From NCBI GenBank assembly GCA_017416845.1, contig JAFQBA010000064.1:1-46933 (forward strand): a stretch of DNA of 46,933 bases, in the 5' to 3' direction. This DNA is from Clostridia bacterium. GTDB taxonomy: Bacteria > Bacillota > Clostridia > UMGS1810. The notes beneath the pieces were generated by a model. The model searched no databases and was not told the origin of the DNA. It saw only the letters and a list, made by a program, of their open reading frames with translations. This document shows, piece by piece, positions 1 through 8,917 of the stretch (position 1 is its first letter; each line of letters opens with the position of its first letter). The translations under genes and the position numbers were made by a program.

Positions 1-640
1 AATCGTTGCCACAGTTATCGTGAAGGTGGGTACACTCAATGAGAGAGCCAAGCTTCAGCACTTCGTCAGCCTGAGTGTTCTTAAATGAAACATGAGCATG
101 ACCAAAATCCCAACAACAAACAGCACTTTTTGAGTCAAAGGTTTTTATGAGACTGAGAAGCTCGTCAGCTTTTGATGTGTAACGACGTCGATTTTTAAAC
201 CCGTCTTCGAAAACAGTTTCAAAAGCAAGCTTATATCCGCTTTTTTCAGCCTGCTCAACATAGTGCTTAAACAAATTGTAATTATATTCAAGTGCCGCAT
301 CTTCTGAAAAAGTCATGTTTTCAAAATCAAATTCATCTCCGTGAACCGCAATGTATTCGGCACCAAAATAGGATGTCACTTCAACGCATCTGTCCATACA
401 AAGCTTAAACCTATCACCATATTTGCCATAACGGTTAAAGGGAGCATGGGTCTGATGAACGGTAAGTCCGTAGGAATCAAATACATTTTTTGCTTTTTTC
501 ATAATGCTTTCCCAATTATCGTCACGAAGGGGCGGTGTGTAGTCAAGATGGGTAAAGCCTGCTTTTGAAATATATTCCGATGCCTTTTTAATGTCAAGAT
601 ATCCTGTGTAAAAATCCATATTTATTGCTGTTCTCATCAT
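1..640 (-). CDS. Sugar phosphate isomerase/epimerase (TIM barrel), C-terminus cut by window edge
   Basis: Reading leftward from the ATG at 640 gives an open frame of 213 codons that runs off the window, so the C-terminus is missing. The start is set by an AGGAG eight bases upstream. The protein (starts MMRTAINMDFYTG) looks like the xylose isomerase-like/AP-endonuclease-2 superfamily, which isomerises or epimerises sugars in the cytoplasm using a divalent metal. Matching motifs are HGDEFDF near residue 98, AFETV (probable metal-binding Glu) near 140, WDFGHAHV near 178 and THLHDNCG just before the edge. It lies 130 bp downstream of the SIS isomerase gene on the same strand and has its own good promoter at 724-752. 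The substrate cannot be assigned. The family is fairly certain, the specific role is not. Confidence 0.85.
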   Translation of the reverse strand, partial: MMRTAINMDFYTGYLDIKKASEYISKAGFTHLDYTPPLRDDNWESIMKKAKNVFDSYGLTVHQTHAPFNRYGKYGDRFKLCMDRCVEVTSYFGAEYIAVHGDEFDFENMTFSEDAALEYNYNLFKHYVEQAEKSGYKLAFETVFEDGFKNRRRYTSKADELLSLIKTFDSKSAVCCWDFGHAHVSFKNTQADEVLKLGSLIECTHLHDNCGND

Positions 641-661
641 TATTCATTCTCCTATTGTCGC

Positions 662-722
662 AATGTCATCAACTTACTGACAACATTACCTATCACCGAG
701 GCGTAGTTTCTTTGTACGGTGA
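662..722 (-). promoter_or_regulatory. Structured 5' leader of the isomerase gene
   Basis: Between the promoter and the ribosome binding site the minus-strand leader can form two hairpins. The first pairs TCACCG with CGGTGA (693-698 with 717-722). The second pairs TGTCA with TGACA, extended by AATGT/ACATT around one bulge (662-668 with 678-687). No known riboswitch was recognised. This could be a small cis-regulatory leader or simple stability structure. Confidence 0.3.
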
Positions 723-723
723 C

Positions 724-752
724 ATTATACCATTTACATATCTTTATTTCAA
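724..752 (-). promoter_or_regulatory. Sigma-A promoter of the partial isomerase gene
   Basis: On the minus strand TTGAAA (747-752) is followed after 17 nt by TATAAT (724-729), close to the sigma-A consensus. It lies downstream of the SIS gene stop, so the isomerase gene can be transcribed independently of the transaldolase-ROK-SIS operon. Confidence 0.75.
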
Positions 753-770
753 GTAATTCAATCAGATTTT

Positions 771-1394
771 TTACGAATACAATTCTTTTTCAACAGCGGC
801 ACACAGATAGTGGTATATGGGCAAATGGTATTCCTGTACCTTGAAAGTTTCGGTTTCAGGAACCTTTACTGTCACATCACACATATCAAGCGCACAGTCT
901 TTTGCTCCGGTAAGCGCCAAAGTATAAAGGCCTTTCGCTTTTGCTATTTTTGCCGCATTAACAACATTTTTGGAATTGCCCGAGGTTGAAATACCAACAA
1001 GCAAATCTCCCTTGTTGCCATAGCCATACACAAGCTGGGCATACACCATATCCGGTGCAACATCGTTTGCAAATGCCGACAAAAGTGCGGTCTGACTTGT
1101 GAGGGAAATGGCAGGAATTGCCCCTTGCAAATTGTCTGAAAAATACTTTGACTCATCGGGATAAAGCTCTGATAAAACCTTTGAAAATTCATTTTTTACA
1201 GGTCTTTTGCTTAAAAATCCCTTCATCAGCTCTCCAACAATGTGATCGCAATCGGCACTGCTTCCACCGTTTCCGCAAAGAAGAATCTTACCGCCGAATT
1301 TTACAGTTTTCAGCATAAGCTCCAAAGCCGAATTTATGTCGGGTTTTATATTTTCAAGCTTGGGATATCTTGATATAAGTTCATTAATCATCAT
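771..1394 (-). CDS. SIS-domain phosphosugar isomerase, GmhA-like
   Basis: A 207-aa SIS-domain protein resembling D-sedoheptulose-7-phosphate isomerase (GmhA). The phosphate-binding signature CGNGGSSADCDHIVGEL lies near residues 40-56, followed by SLTSQTALLSAFANDV and the second phosphate-binding loop GDLLVGISTSGNSKNV near 130. Length and motif order fit GmhA (about 190-200 aa). The start ATG overlaps the stop of the upstream ROK kinase gene (ATGA), indicating translational coupling. Placed with a ROK kinase and a transaldolase-like aldolase, it may isomerise a phosphorylated sugar in catabolism rather than in ADP-heptose synthesis, since no other heptose genes are visible. Cytoplasmic. Family assignment is strong, substrate is inferred. 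Confidence 0.88.
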   Translation of the reverse strand: MMINELISRYPKLENIKPDINSALELMLKTVKFGGKILLCGNGGSSADCDHIVGELMKGFLSKRPVKNEFSKVLSELYPDESKYFSDNLQGAIPAISLTSQTALLSAFANDVAPDMVYAQLVYGYGNKGDLLVGISTSGNSKNVVNAAKIAKAKGLYTLALTGAKDCALDMCDVTVKVPETETFKVQEYHLPIYHYLCAAVEKELYS

Positions 1395-2332
1395 AATAAC
1401 CTCTTTTCATATGCATTTGCGGCAACCGCAAGAGCCGCATAATCACCAATTTCTTCGCCAAGCTTTGCAGGCAAAACTCTGCATACGCCTGCCGATGCAA
1501 AAAGTGCCTCTTTTTTTATCACGTCAAGCATAACAGGCTCTAAAAGCTCCCTGCAACGCCCGTAAATTCCTCCCATAACAATAAGTTCGGGATTTAAAAT
1601 ATCAATGATTACGGAAAGTCCCATTCCAAGATGTGTGGCACATATCTCATATATTTCTTTTGATAACTTATCTCCGCTTTTTGCACACTCTGCTATTCTT
1701 TTTGCTGTTATGTTATCCATATCTTCAGCACCGTTACAATAGGCAACCGAATTGCCCATTTGAAATTGCTCCAGTGCTTTATATCTGCCTATTTTGGCGA
1801 TTCCGCCACCACTGCAAAAGCCTTCGAAAGAACCGGACTTCCCATAGCCTACCGGTCCGTAAGACTCAAGGCGCACGTGACCGACTTCGCCTGCCATGCC
1901 GTTTGTACCGCTGTATAGCTCACCGTTTAAGATAATCCCGGCACCAAGACCCGTACCAAAAGTTAAAAACACCATATTTTGAGTGCCTATTCCTGCTCCG
2001 AATTTGTGTTCTGCAAGAGCACAAGCGTTGGCATCATTCTGAAGTGCACAGCACACATCGAATTTGGTTTCAAGTATATTTTTGATCGGAACATTATCCC
2101 AACCGGGAAGATTTGGCGGCGAAAGAATAACTCCCTTATCTGCATCAAGAGGACCGCCGCAACTCACTCCTATTGCAGAGAAACCGCTAAAACTTTCAAC
2201 CGCCTCAAAAATTTTTTTAAGTGTTTCATTTAAATCCATAGTGTCAAATCGTATTTTTTCTTTTATTACACCAAGTCCGTCACCCAATGTCACTGCACAT
2301 TTGGTGCCACCGATGTCTATTCCTACATACAT
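1391..2332 (-). CDS. ROK-family sugar kinase
   Basis: A 313-aa ROK kinase that would phosphorylate a hexose or N-acylhexosamine with ATP in the cytoplasm. The N-terminus carries the phosphate-binding motif GIDIGGTKCAV, and TFGTGLGAGIILNGELYSG followed by GEVGHV near residue 155 gives the ROK signature with its metal/substrate His. The Cys-rich zinc motif of classical ROK proteins (CXCGXXGC) is replaced by FEGFCSGGGIA, so zinc binding is probably lost. A longer GTG start at 2341 is possible, but the ATG at 2332 has an AGGAG eight bases upstream and is preferred. It follows the transaldolase-like gene by a few bases and overlaps the SIS gene by four, in one operon. Confidence 0.9.
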   Translation of the reverse strand: MYVGIDIGGTKCAVTLGDGLGVIKEKIRFDTMDLNETLKKIFEAVESFSGFSAIGVSCGGPLDADKGVILSPPNLPGWDNVPIKNILETKFDVCCALQNDANACALAEHKFGAGIGTQNMVFLTFGTGLGAGIILNGELYSGTNGMAGEVGHVRLESYGPVGYGKSGSFEGFCSGGGIAKIGRYKALEQFQMGNSVAYCNGAEDMDNITAKRIAECAKSGDKLSKEIYEICATHLGMGLSVIIDILNPELIVMGGIYGRCRELLEPVMLDVIKKEALFASAGVCRVLPAKLGEEIGDYAALAVAANAYEKRLL

Positions 2333-2337
2333 TCTTA

Positions 2338-3000
2338 TCACTCCTTAGTCTTAACAAAAACTTTACTCCAATCAGCAAGAAACTTTTCAATCCCTGAGTC
2401 GGTCAAATGATGCTTTGTCATTTGCATTATAACCTTATACGGAACAGTTGCAATGTGAGCTCCCGATTTTGCAGCCTCAGTCACATGCATGGAGTTTCTT
2501 ATGCTTGCGGCAATAATTTGAGTTTTTATGGAATGAAGTGAAAATATTTTTGCTATATCTTCAATAACAGCCATACCGTTTTCGCCAATGTCTTCCAGTC
2601 TTCCCAAAAACGGACTTACAAAGGTTGCTCCTGCCCTTGCGGCAAGCAAAGCCTGTGCCGGGCTAAAAATCAAGGTTACATTGGTTTTTATTCCCATTTT
2701 ACTGAGCTTTTTCACAGCTTTAAGTCCTTCGGGTGTCATGGGTATTTTTATAACAAGATTTTCATTTTGTATTTCATCACGCAATGCCGTTGCTTCTTTA
2801 ATCATTTCGTCGGATGCAAGGCTTATAACCTCGGCACTTACCGGACCGTCAACAATTGATGTTATCTCTCTAACAACCTCAATAAAATTTCTTCCTTCTT
2901 TGGCTATAAGACTCGGATTGGTTGTCACACCACAAATAACACCCATGTCGTTTGCAATCTTGATTTCCTCTGTATTTGCAGTATCAATAAATAGTTTCAT
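2338..3000 (-). CDS. Transaldolase / fructose-6-phosphate aldolase-like protein
   Basis: A 220-aa class I aldolase of the short transaldolase (TalC/FSA) type. It begins [14 protein letters not shown] and has [14 protein letters not shown] near residue 24. The Schiff-base Lys sits in [14 protein letters not shown] near residue 83, and [19 protein letters not shown] and [12 protein letters not shown] follow. Length matches FSA/TalC (214-220 aa), not the 310-aa transaldolases. It is the first gene of the operon with the ROK kinase and SIS isomerase, preceded by GAGG at proper spacing. The reaction is either dihydroxyacetone transfer between sugar phosphates or reversible cleavage of fructose-6-phosphate, which sequence alone cannot separate. 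The divergent AraC gene is its likely regulator. Confidence 0.9.
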   Translation of the reverse strand: MKLFIDTANTEEIKIANDMGVICGVTTNPSLIAKEGRNFIEVVREITSIVDGPVSAEVISLASDEMIKEATALRDEIQNENLVIKIPMTPEGLKAVKKLSKMGIKTNVTLIFSPAQALLAARAGATFVSPFLGRLEDIGENGMAVIEDIAKIFSLHSIKTQIIAASIRNSMHVTEAAKSGAHIATVPYKVIMQMTKHHLTDSGIEKFLADWSKVFVKTKE

Positions 3001-3010
3001 TGCTATATCC

Positions 3011-3033
3011 TCAACAACCTGTGGTATTGTTGA
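3011..3033. promoter_or_regulatory. Inverted repeat in the leader of the transaldolase operon
   Basis: TCAACAA (3011-3017) and TTGTTGA (3027-3033) form a perfect 7-bp inverted repeat directly upstream of the transaldolase ribosome binding site. The 3001-3181 intergenic region also holds the AraC gene's promoter. The repeat may be an operator or an RNA hairpin. No homologous site was seen elsewhere in the window. Confidence 0.3.
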
Positions 3034-3181
3034 ATTTTCCCTCCAGTCGAATTAATTTGAGAACAGTATAAATCAAAAATGTACTTTTTTCTCTTATTAT
3101 TTTAACTAAAAATTATCATTTTTTAACATTAGGCTTGAAAAACATAAGAAAATATAATAAAATATCATTGGTGATGATAAA

Positions 3182-4006
3182 ATGAACAAGAGTAATTATG
3201 TATGTTTTACAGCTGATGAATATATTGGTGATTCAAGCGAAATCTTTGTTACAGGAAAAATTGAAAAAACAGATTTTCCCCTCCACTGGCATGATTTTTT
3301 TGAAATAGAAATAATAGTCGGAGGAAGCGGCTCACAGAATTTAAACGGAAATGAATATGAACTGAAACGAGGTTGCGCATATCTGCTCTCTCCCACCGAT
3401 TATCACTCGGTCAAAGCAAATCCTGAAATAGAGATGTATAATATTATGTTTCATGAAAGCTTGCTGTCGGATGATTTTTTGCTGATGATTACCGAGAAAA
3501 ACACAAACTGTATTTTCTATTTTGACAATCAGACTTTTGATGAGATATTGGCACTGTGTAAAATAATTGAAGCTGAATTTCAAAAAAACGGGCAATACAA
3601 AAATGAAATACTCAGAAACCTTCTTGAATGTTTTCTCATACTTTTTCTGCGTAATATTTCACCATCGGTCAAACCTCATAACGAAAGCAATCACATTCAA
3701 AAAGCCCTGCTATACATCCAACTTCATTTTAAAGAAAATCCGTCACTGATACAAACTGCAAAGGTTGTGAGTCTGAATCCAAACTATTTCAGCAAGATTT
3801 TTAAATCGATTATCGGTTCAAGCTACAACGAATATCTTACATCACTTAAACTGTCTTACGCAAAAAAGCTTTTAATATCAAACCGTCTTACTATAACCGA
3901 AATCTGCTTTGCAAGCGGCTTTACATCAGTGTCAAACTTTATGAAAGTATTCAAACAAAAAACAGGAGTTTCACCGAAAATGTATGCCAAGTCAAAACTT
4001 AATTGA
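3182..4006 (+). CDS. AraC-family transcriptional regulator (cupin + HTH)
   Basis: A 274-aa regulator. The N-terminal half is a cupin-like sensor with HWHDFFEIEIIVGG near residue 37 and GCAYLLSPTDYHSV near 70, the usual sugar-binding AraC arm and barrel. The C-terminal 100 residues hold the double helix-turn-helix, with NYFSKIFKSIIGSSYNEYL and ITEICFASGFTSVSNFMKVF followed by the family signature KTGVSPKMYAK. It is transcribed away from the transaldolase-ROK-SIS operon with a 181-bp shared intergenic region, so it probably controls that operon in response to a sugar. A TATAAT lies about 30 bp before the start. It ends in a bidirectional terminator shared with ackA. Confidence 0.93.
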   Translation: MNKSNYVCFTADEYIGDSSEIFVTGKIEKTDFPLHWHDFFEIEIIVGGSGSQNLNGNEYELKRGCAYLLSPTDYHSVKANPEIEMYNIMFHESLLSDDFLLMITEKNTNCIFYFDNQTFDEILALCKIIEAEFQKNGQYKNEILRNLLECFLILFLRNISPSVKPHNESNHIQKALLYIQLHFKENPSLIQTAKVVSLNPNYFSKIFKSIIGSSYNEYLTSLKLSYAKKLLISNRLTITEICFASGFTSVSNFMKVFKQKTGVSPKMYAKSKLN

Positions 4007-4053
4007 TAAAAAGTATCATTTCTAATAATCTATTAAATGCATCCAAGTCAAAA

Positions 4054-4082
4054 CCGCCGAAGATTATCACAATCTTCGGCGG
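4054..4082. terminator. Bidirectional intrinsic terminator between araC-type gene and ackA
   Basis: A perfect 12-bp stem (CCGCCGAAGATT / AATCTTCGGCGG) with a 5-nt loop. On the plus strand it is followed by TCATTTTTATT, on the minus strand by TTTTGACTT. It sits between two converging genes and can end both transcripts. Confidence 0.9.
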
Positions 4083-4103
4083 TCATTTTTATTGTTATTC
4101 TAA

Positions 4104-5294
4104 TTATTTTACGAGCATTGCAGTATCCTTTGCAATCATAAGTTCTTCGTTTGTGGGAATAACAAGAGTTCTTACAGTTGCATCGGGAGCGGAGATGTCT
4201 TTTTCTTCGCCTCTGATTTTGTTGAGTTCGGGGTCAATTTTGATGCCCATGAAGCCGAGTTTTTCAACAATCTGACCTCTTGTGAGAGCTGTGTTTTCAC
4301 CAACACCTGCGGTGAATACGATTGCATCAACACCGCCCATGGCAGCAGCGTAAGCACCGATGTATTTTGTTACGCCATATGCAAACATTTCGAGAGCAAG
4401 AGCACTCTTTTCGTTTGTATCTTTTGAACCTTCAAGGTCTCTGAAGTCGGAGCTGAGTTCGGAGATACCGAACACACCGGACTGTTTGTTCATAAGGTCG
4501 TTAACTTCTTTAGCGGAAAGGTTTTCTTTTTCCATAAGGAAGGTTACGATAGCGGGATCGATGTCACCGGAGCGTGTGCCCATGGGTACGCCTGCAAGAG
4601 GTGTGAAGCCCATGCTTGTGTCTACGGATTTACCGCAGTCAACAGCAGCGATGGAAGAACCGTTACCAAGGTGGCAGGTGATGATTTTGAGTTCTTCGAG
4701 GGGCTTGCCGAGCATTGCAGCAGCTCTTTCGGATACGAATCTGTGGCTTGTGCCGTGGAAGCCGTATCTTCTGATTTTGTGCTTGGTGTAGAGCTCATAA
4801 GGAAGAGCATACATATATGCCTTTTTGGGCATTGTCTGATGGAATGCTGTGTCGAACACACCAACCTGGGGAACACCGGGCATAGCTTTTTCACAAGCTT
4901 CGATACCGATGATGTTTGCAGGGTTGTGAAGAGGAGCAAGGTCGGAGCAAACGTGAAGTGCTTCTTTAACCTTTTCGTCAATAACAACGGAGCAAGCAAA
5001 GATTTCGCCGCCATGTACAACACGGTGACCAACAGCGTCGATTTCTTTCATATCTGCGATAACGCCGTGTTCTTTGTCGGTGAGAGCATCGATAACCATG
5101 GAGATTGCAACAGAGTGGTCGTCCATGTGTTTTTCAACAACATAATCGTCTTTGCCGGGAACTTTGAGAGTAAGCTTTGAACCTTCGATACCGATTCTTT
5201 CGCAAAGACCTTTTGCAAGAACTTTTTCTTCTTCAATTTTGATGAACTGATATTTGAGAGAAGAGCTTCCTGCGTTAATAACCAAAATATTCAT
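4104..5294 (-). CDS. ackA: Acetate kinase
   Basis: A 396-aa acetate kinase, which makes acetate and ATP from acetyl phosphate and ADP in fermentation. It begins [18 protein letters not shown], the N-terminal ASKHA phosphate motif with family signature 1. It continues with [10 protein letters not shown] near residue 87, the signature [18 protein letters not shown] near 174 (active-site His and Arg), [24 protein letters not shown] near 205, and [11 protein letters not shown] near 321. Length is normal for the family (about 398-400). It is 36 bp downstream of pta on the same strand, a typical pta-ackA operon, and ends at the 4054-4082 terminator. Confidence 0.98.
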   Translation of the reverse strand: MNILVINAGSSSLKYQFIKIEEEKVLAKGLCERIGIEGSKLTLKVPGKDDYVVEKHMDDHSVAISMVIDALTDKEHGVIADMKEIDAVGHRVVHGGEIFACSVVIDEKVKEALHVCSDLAPLHNPANIIGIEACEKAMPGVPQVGVFDTAFHQTMPKKAYMYALPYELYTKHKIRRYGFHGTSHRFVSERAAAMLGKPLEELKIITCHLGNGSSIAAVDCGKSVDTSMGFTPLAGVPMGTRSGDIDPAIVTFLMEKENLSAKEVNDLMNKQSGVFGISELSSDFRDLEGSKDTNEKSALALEMFAYGVTKYIGAYAAAMGGVDAIVFTAGVGENTALTRGQIVEKLGFMGIKIDPELNKIRGEEKDISAPDATVRTLVIPTNEELMIAKDTAMLVK

Positions 5295-5330
5295 TTCTAT
5301 ACCGCCTTTATAAATTAAATTATATTATAA

Positions 5331-6329
5331 TTATTTTGCCTGAGCCTGTACACAAGTGATTGCAACAACACCAACGATGTCATCTGCAGAGCAACCTCTG
5401 GAAAGGTCGTTGATGGGCATTGCGATACCCTGAGTGATAGGTCCGTAAGCTTCAGCTTTTGCAAGTCTCTGAACAAGTTTGTAGCCGATGTTACCTGCAT
5501 CGAGGTCGGGGAATACAAGAACGTTTGCTTTGCCTGCAACTTCGGAATCGGGAGCTTTTGAAGAACCGATTTCGGGAACGATTGCGGCATCAAGCTGAAG
5601 TTCGCCGTCAACTTTGATTCCGGGGAAGGTTTCTTTGCAGATTTTTGTTGCTTCAACAACCTTGTCAACATCTGCGTGTTTTGCACTGCCCTTGGTGGAG
5701 TGTGAAAGCATTGCTACGATGGCTTCTTCCTGAGCGAGAAGTTCGAAGGATTCTGCAGAGCAAGCGGCAATTGCGGCAAGCTTTTCGGGATCGGGATTCT
5801 GTTCAAGACCGGAGTCTGCAAAAATGAATGTGCCGTTTGCACCGTATTCACAGTTGGGAACAACCATTACAAAGAATGCGGAAACAAGTTTAACACCGGG
5901 TATTGTTTTAACAATCTGAAGGCTGGGACGAAGAGTGTTTGCAGTTGAATGACAAGCACCGGAAACAACGCCGTCTGCATCGCCTGCTTTAACCATGAGG
6001 CAAGCATAGTACATATAGTCTTCGAGAGCCTGTTTTTTAGCTTCTTCATAGGTAAGACCTTTAGCCTTTCTGAGTTCAACAAAAAGGTTGATGTAGTCTT
6101 CGGTTTTTTCATATGTAAAGGGGTCGATGATTGTTGCTTTGGAAATGTCGAGACCTTTACTGTTTTCGGCAACTTCTTCGGGAGTACCGATGATGATAAT
6201 GTTGGCAATGTCTTCCTTGAGAACAGTTTCAGCTGCTTCAAAGGTTCTTCTGTCCATGGATTCGGGAAGAACAATTGTCTTCTTATCCTGTTTTGCACGT
6301 GCTTTGATTGTGTCTAAGAATGTGCTCAT
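5331..6329 (-). CDS. pta: Phosphate acetyltransferase
   Basis: A 332-aa Pta of the short, single-domain type, converting acetyl-CoA and phosphate to acetyl phosphate and CoA in the cytoplasm. Visible features are TIVLPESMDRRTFEAA near the N-terminus, VKAGDADGVVSGACHSTANT near residue 112, NGTFIFADSGLEQNPDPEKL near 165, and LVFPDLDAGNIGYKLVQRLA near 272, followed by GPITQGIAMPINDLSRGCS, all conserved in bacterial Pta. GGAGG lies seven bases before the ATG, and a good promoter lies at 6386-6414. With ackA downstream, this is the acetate/ATP branch of fermentation. Confidence 0.98.
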   Translation of the reverse strand: MSTFLDTIKARAKQDKKTIVLPESMDRRTFEAAETVLKEDIANIIIIGTPEEVAENSKGLDISKATIIDPFTYEKTEDYINLFVELRKAKGLTYEEAKKQALEDYMYYACLMVKAGDADGVVSGACHSTANTLRPSLQIVKTIPGVKLVSAFFVMVVPNCEYGANGTFIFADSGLEQNPDPEKLAAIAACSAESFELLAQEEAIVAMLSHSTKGSAKHADVDKVVEATKICKETFPGIKVDGELQLDAAIVPEIGSSKAPDSEVAGKANVLVFPDLDAGNIGYKLVQRLAKAEAYGPITQGIAMPINDLSRGCSADDIVGVVAITCVQAQAK

Positions 6330-6385
6330 TTGAATACCTCCAATATAAATATAAAAAAATTATAAAACATTAACATACAGAATAC

Positions 6386-6414
6386 ATTATACTACACATT
6401 TTTTCATTTTACAA
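6386..6414 (-). promoter_or_regulatory. Sigma-A promoter of pta-ackA
   Basis: On the minus strand TTGTAA (6409-6414), a 17-nt spacer and TATAAT (6386-6391). It lies 57 bp upstream of the pta start. Confidence 0.8.
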
Positions 6415-6450
6415 TAGCAACGTATATTTTTGTTAATTTTTTCACCAAAA

Positions 6451-6464
6451 AGTGTGATTACACT
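6451..6464 (-). terminator. Possible weak terminator of the rhamnosidase gene
   Basis: Just after the GH78 stop, the minus strand can form AGTGT-AATC-ACACT, extended by AAAG/TTTT, and continues with TTTTTGG. The stem is short, so termination is uncertain. Confidence 0.4.
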
Positions 6465-6482
6465 GCTTTCATTAATACAACT

Positions 6483-8771
6483 TTATTTTTTGTCAAAAGA
6501 AACAATGCAATTTTCCGACTTAAGATTATCGCCAAGCTCAATATCAAGGTCGCCTTTTACATCAATTACAACTTCTGTTTTGCCGTTCTTTCTTGTCCAG
6601 CTTACGTCCACAGAGCCGTTTTTATTTGCATAAGAACCCCGGGCATTTTCAAGTGCTTCGATAAAATGAGGATTTATCACAATCTTATCGGGGTTATCAC
6701 ACCGGGGATTCACAATAATTCCTGCAACCGTTTCCATGTACCATGCAGAAACATCACCCATAAAATGATGATTGTGAGAACCGATTCGCTTTCCGGGAGG
6801 CTGAAATCTTTCCCACACGCTTGTCTCTCCCCTGTATATCATGTTTGCATAAGAAGGATGTGTGGGTTTGGTAATCATATTGTAGGCAAGGTCAGAATAT
6901 CCGTATTTTGAAAGCATCTGAAAAATCACTCTGAGACCAAGGAAACCGCAGTCAAAAGAGCCATTATTTTTTTTGATGAGTTCAACAAGGGTGTCTACGG
7001 CGTTCTTTTCTTCATTTTCATCGAAAATTCCCGAGTAAAGACCGAGAGCCTGAGACGTCTGACAAATGCGGTAGGTGGGTTTGACAAATTTCAGAGTTTT
7101 GCCCTTTGTGATTACGCCGTTGTCGTTATATTCGTTGCGGATTGAAATGCGGAGTTTATCGTAGTTAACTTTGCAAAATTCGCTGTTTTCTCTCATTCCC
7201 ACGGCATCAAACATTGTCATGGATATTTTAAGGCACATAAGCAATGTGCAGGAGGCACAAAAACCAAGGGGCGATGCATAATCATCCGCCTCCGAATCAA
7301 CCGGGAGCCAGTCACCGAGACCGGAATCCGAAAGACCCCGTTCATCCAAAATTGAAATATGATGTTTAAGATTTTTCATCATTGCTTCTGCGTTATCGAT
7401 GATAATTTGTTTGTCACCGGCATAGCGGTATGCATAAAAGGGTAATGCATAAAGAGCACTGTCCCACACCGCACAATCCCAAAGGTCTCCGGGCGAGGGA
7501 ACAAAAAGGGGCATTGCACCACTGTCTGCAACCGCCTCTCTGATGCATATCATCCAGTCGGAAAACACCTTTTCGGTGGCGTAGTGAAGCATATAGTGTT
7601 TTGCGGAAACCCCGGCATCACCTGTCCAGCCGTTTTTCTCACGCCCGGGACAATCGGTGATTATGTAGAAAAGATTTGACAAATCGCTTCTTATGCAGGC
7701 ATCAAAAATCTTGTTTGAAATCTCATCAGAGCATTTGAAAGTTGTTTTCTTTTCAACGTCATTATGTAAAACAACATATGTGAGAAGGTCTTCTGTTGCC
7801 TGCTCCTCGGTTATACCGTGGATATAGCAATATCTGAAGCCGTGATAGGTGAAAGGTGGAATATATTCTTCAATGCCCTCGCCGGAACACACATAAACAT
7901 CCTTCTGACAGCATCCGTCGGGATAAACATCCACATTGATATAGTCAACAAAGCCCTCAAAAAGAAGCTCCGAAAACTGCATCTGAATCTTTTGTCCCCT
8001 ACTGCCTTTTATTTTAAGACAAGGAACACCGGCACAGTTTTCGCCAAAGTCATATATATAACCGTCCTTTGTGGGGATTATTCCCATTATTGTGTCACCG
8101 TGATAGTGATTTACACTAAAACCGTCTCTCATACGGTAATCACGCAAAACACCCGGATAAAATTCGATAGGTTTGATTCTTCGTGTTTCGTTAACACTTT
8201 CGCACTGTCTCAACTTTTTGACCGACCCGGAATAGTCGCAGTCGGTGGGTTTGTTCCATTCGGAGTCATCAAAGCCCGGAAGATACCATTCTTTTTTGAA
8301 AAGTGTCATATCACAGTAGCTTCCGCATCGGTAATCGTCAAAAAGAATGTGAGAGGGATTCCAGAGCATATCACAAGATTCGAAGCTCAGGTTACCGCAA
8401 CTGAATTCCAAGGCAAAGGCAGGAGCTTTTTTGTGATTTCTGCCGTGTTCCCACACAGCTCCGCCTATGGGATTGGCATAGCCGTTTCCCAAATTTACGC
8501 AAATAACATTTTCGCCCTGGGCAAGTTTTTCTGTCAAATCATATTGATTGTAGAAAATCACTTCTTCGGGATTGGAAATATGGGGTGCAAGGTAGCCGTC
8601 GGTGATTTTCTCGCCGTTCAAATATAAATCATAAAATCCTGTGCATCCGATTGTGAGGGTTGCCTTCTTTGCAGCTTCGACAGTGAAACTTTTTCTGAAA
8701 AGGGGAGCTGCAACGGGATTAGTGTATGATGCACATTCACTTGATGCACAGACAAATTTTTCGGGAAGCAT
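6483..8771 (-). CDS. Alpha-L-rhamnosidase, GH78
   Basis: A 762-aa GH78-type enzyme that would release alpha-L-rhamnose from oligosaccharides or glycosides. An N-terminal beta domain has FYDLYLNGEKITDGYLAPHI near residue 48, typical of the bacterial rhamnosidase N domain. The (alpha/alpha)6 catalytic domain contains DCPGREKNGWTGDAG from residue 373, where Glu378 aligns with the general acid, and GETSVWERF with Glu654 as the likely catalytic base. The family C-terminal stretch SHNHHFMGDVSAWY follows. There is no signal peptide, so it should work in the cytoplasm on imported oligosaccharides. It is somewhat shorter than many GH78 proteins. It is divergent from a LacX-type epimerase. The promoter is at 8802-8829. 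Confidence 0.93.
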   Translation of the reverse strand: MLPEKFVCASSECASYTNPVAAPLFRKSFTVEAAKKATLTIGCTGFYDLYLNGEKITDGYLAPHISNPEEVIFYNQYDLTEKLAQGENVICVNLGNGYANPIGGAVWEHGRNHKKAPAFALEFSCGNLSFESCDMLWNPSHILFDDYRCGSYCDMTLFKKEWYLPGFDDSEWNKPTDCDYSGSVKKLRQCESVNETRRIKPIEFYPGVLRDYRMRDGFSVNHYHGDTIMGIIPTKDGYIYDFGENCAGVPCLKIKGSRGQKIQMQFSELLFEGFVDYINVDVYPDGCCQKDVYVCSGEGIEEYIPPFTYHGFRYCYIHGITEEQATEDLLTYVVLHNDVEKKTTFKCSDEISNKIFDACIRSDLSNLFYIITDCPGREKNGWTGDAGVSAKHYMLHYATEKVFSDWMICIREAVADSGAMPLFVPSPGDLWDCAVWDSALYALPFYAYRYAGDKQIIIDNAEAMMKNLKHHISILDERGLSDSGLGDWLPVDSEADDYASPLGFCASCTLLMCLKISMTMFDAVGMRENSEFCKVNYDKLRISIRNEYNDNGVITKGKTLKFVKPTYRICQTSQALGLYSGIFDENEEKNAVDTLVELIKKNNGSFDCGFLGLRVIFQMLSKYGYSDLAYNMITKPTHPSYANMIYRGETSVWERFQPPGKRIGSHNHHFMGDVSAWYMETVAGIIVNPRCDNPDKIVINPHFIEALENARGSYANKNGSVDVSWTRKNGKTEVVIDVKGDLDIELGDNLKSENCIVSFDKK

Positions 8772-8801
8772 TTTATCAGACCTTTCTTGTTTTATAAATA
8801 G

Positions 8802-8829
8802 ATTATATCACATAAATTGATTATTTCAA
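8802..8829 (-). promoter_or_regulatory. Promoter of the rhamnosidase gene
   Basis: Minus-strand TTGAAA (8824-8829), 16-nt spacer and TATAAT (8802-8807) preceded by TGA, giving an extended -10. The very AT-rich 146-bp intergenic region also holds the divergent epimerase promoter. Confidence 0.65.
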
Positions 8830-8879
8830 TATAAAAATAATATTTTAAAATAATACTTTAAAAAGAGGAAACAATGTGA

Positions 8880-8885
8880 TATAAT
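8880..8885 (+). promoter_or_regulatory. -10 element of the aldose epimerase gene
   Basis: TATAAT preceded by TGA (extended -10), 32 bp before the start codon. The -35 region (TTTAAA at 8857-8862) is poor, which an extended -10 may compensate. Confidence 0.55.
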
Positions 8886-8917
8886 TGGTTTAAAATAACG
8901 AAAGGAATAACAAAAAT

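Noticed and set aside
7818..8627. 269-codon open frame on the plus strand
   Set aside because: It lies antisense within the well-supported GH78 gene, lacks a ribosome binding site and reads as low-complexity His/Ile/Val-rich protein.
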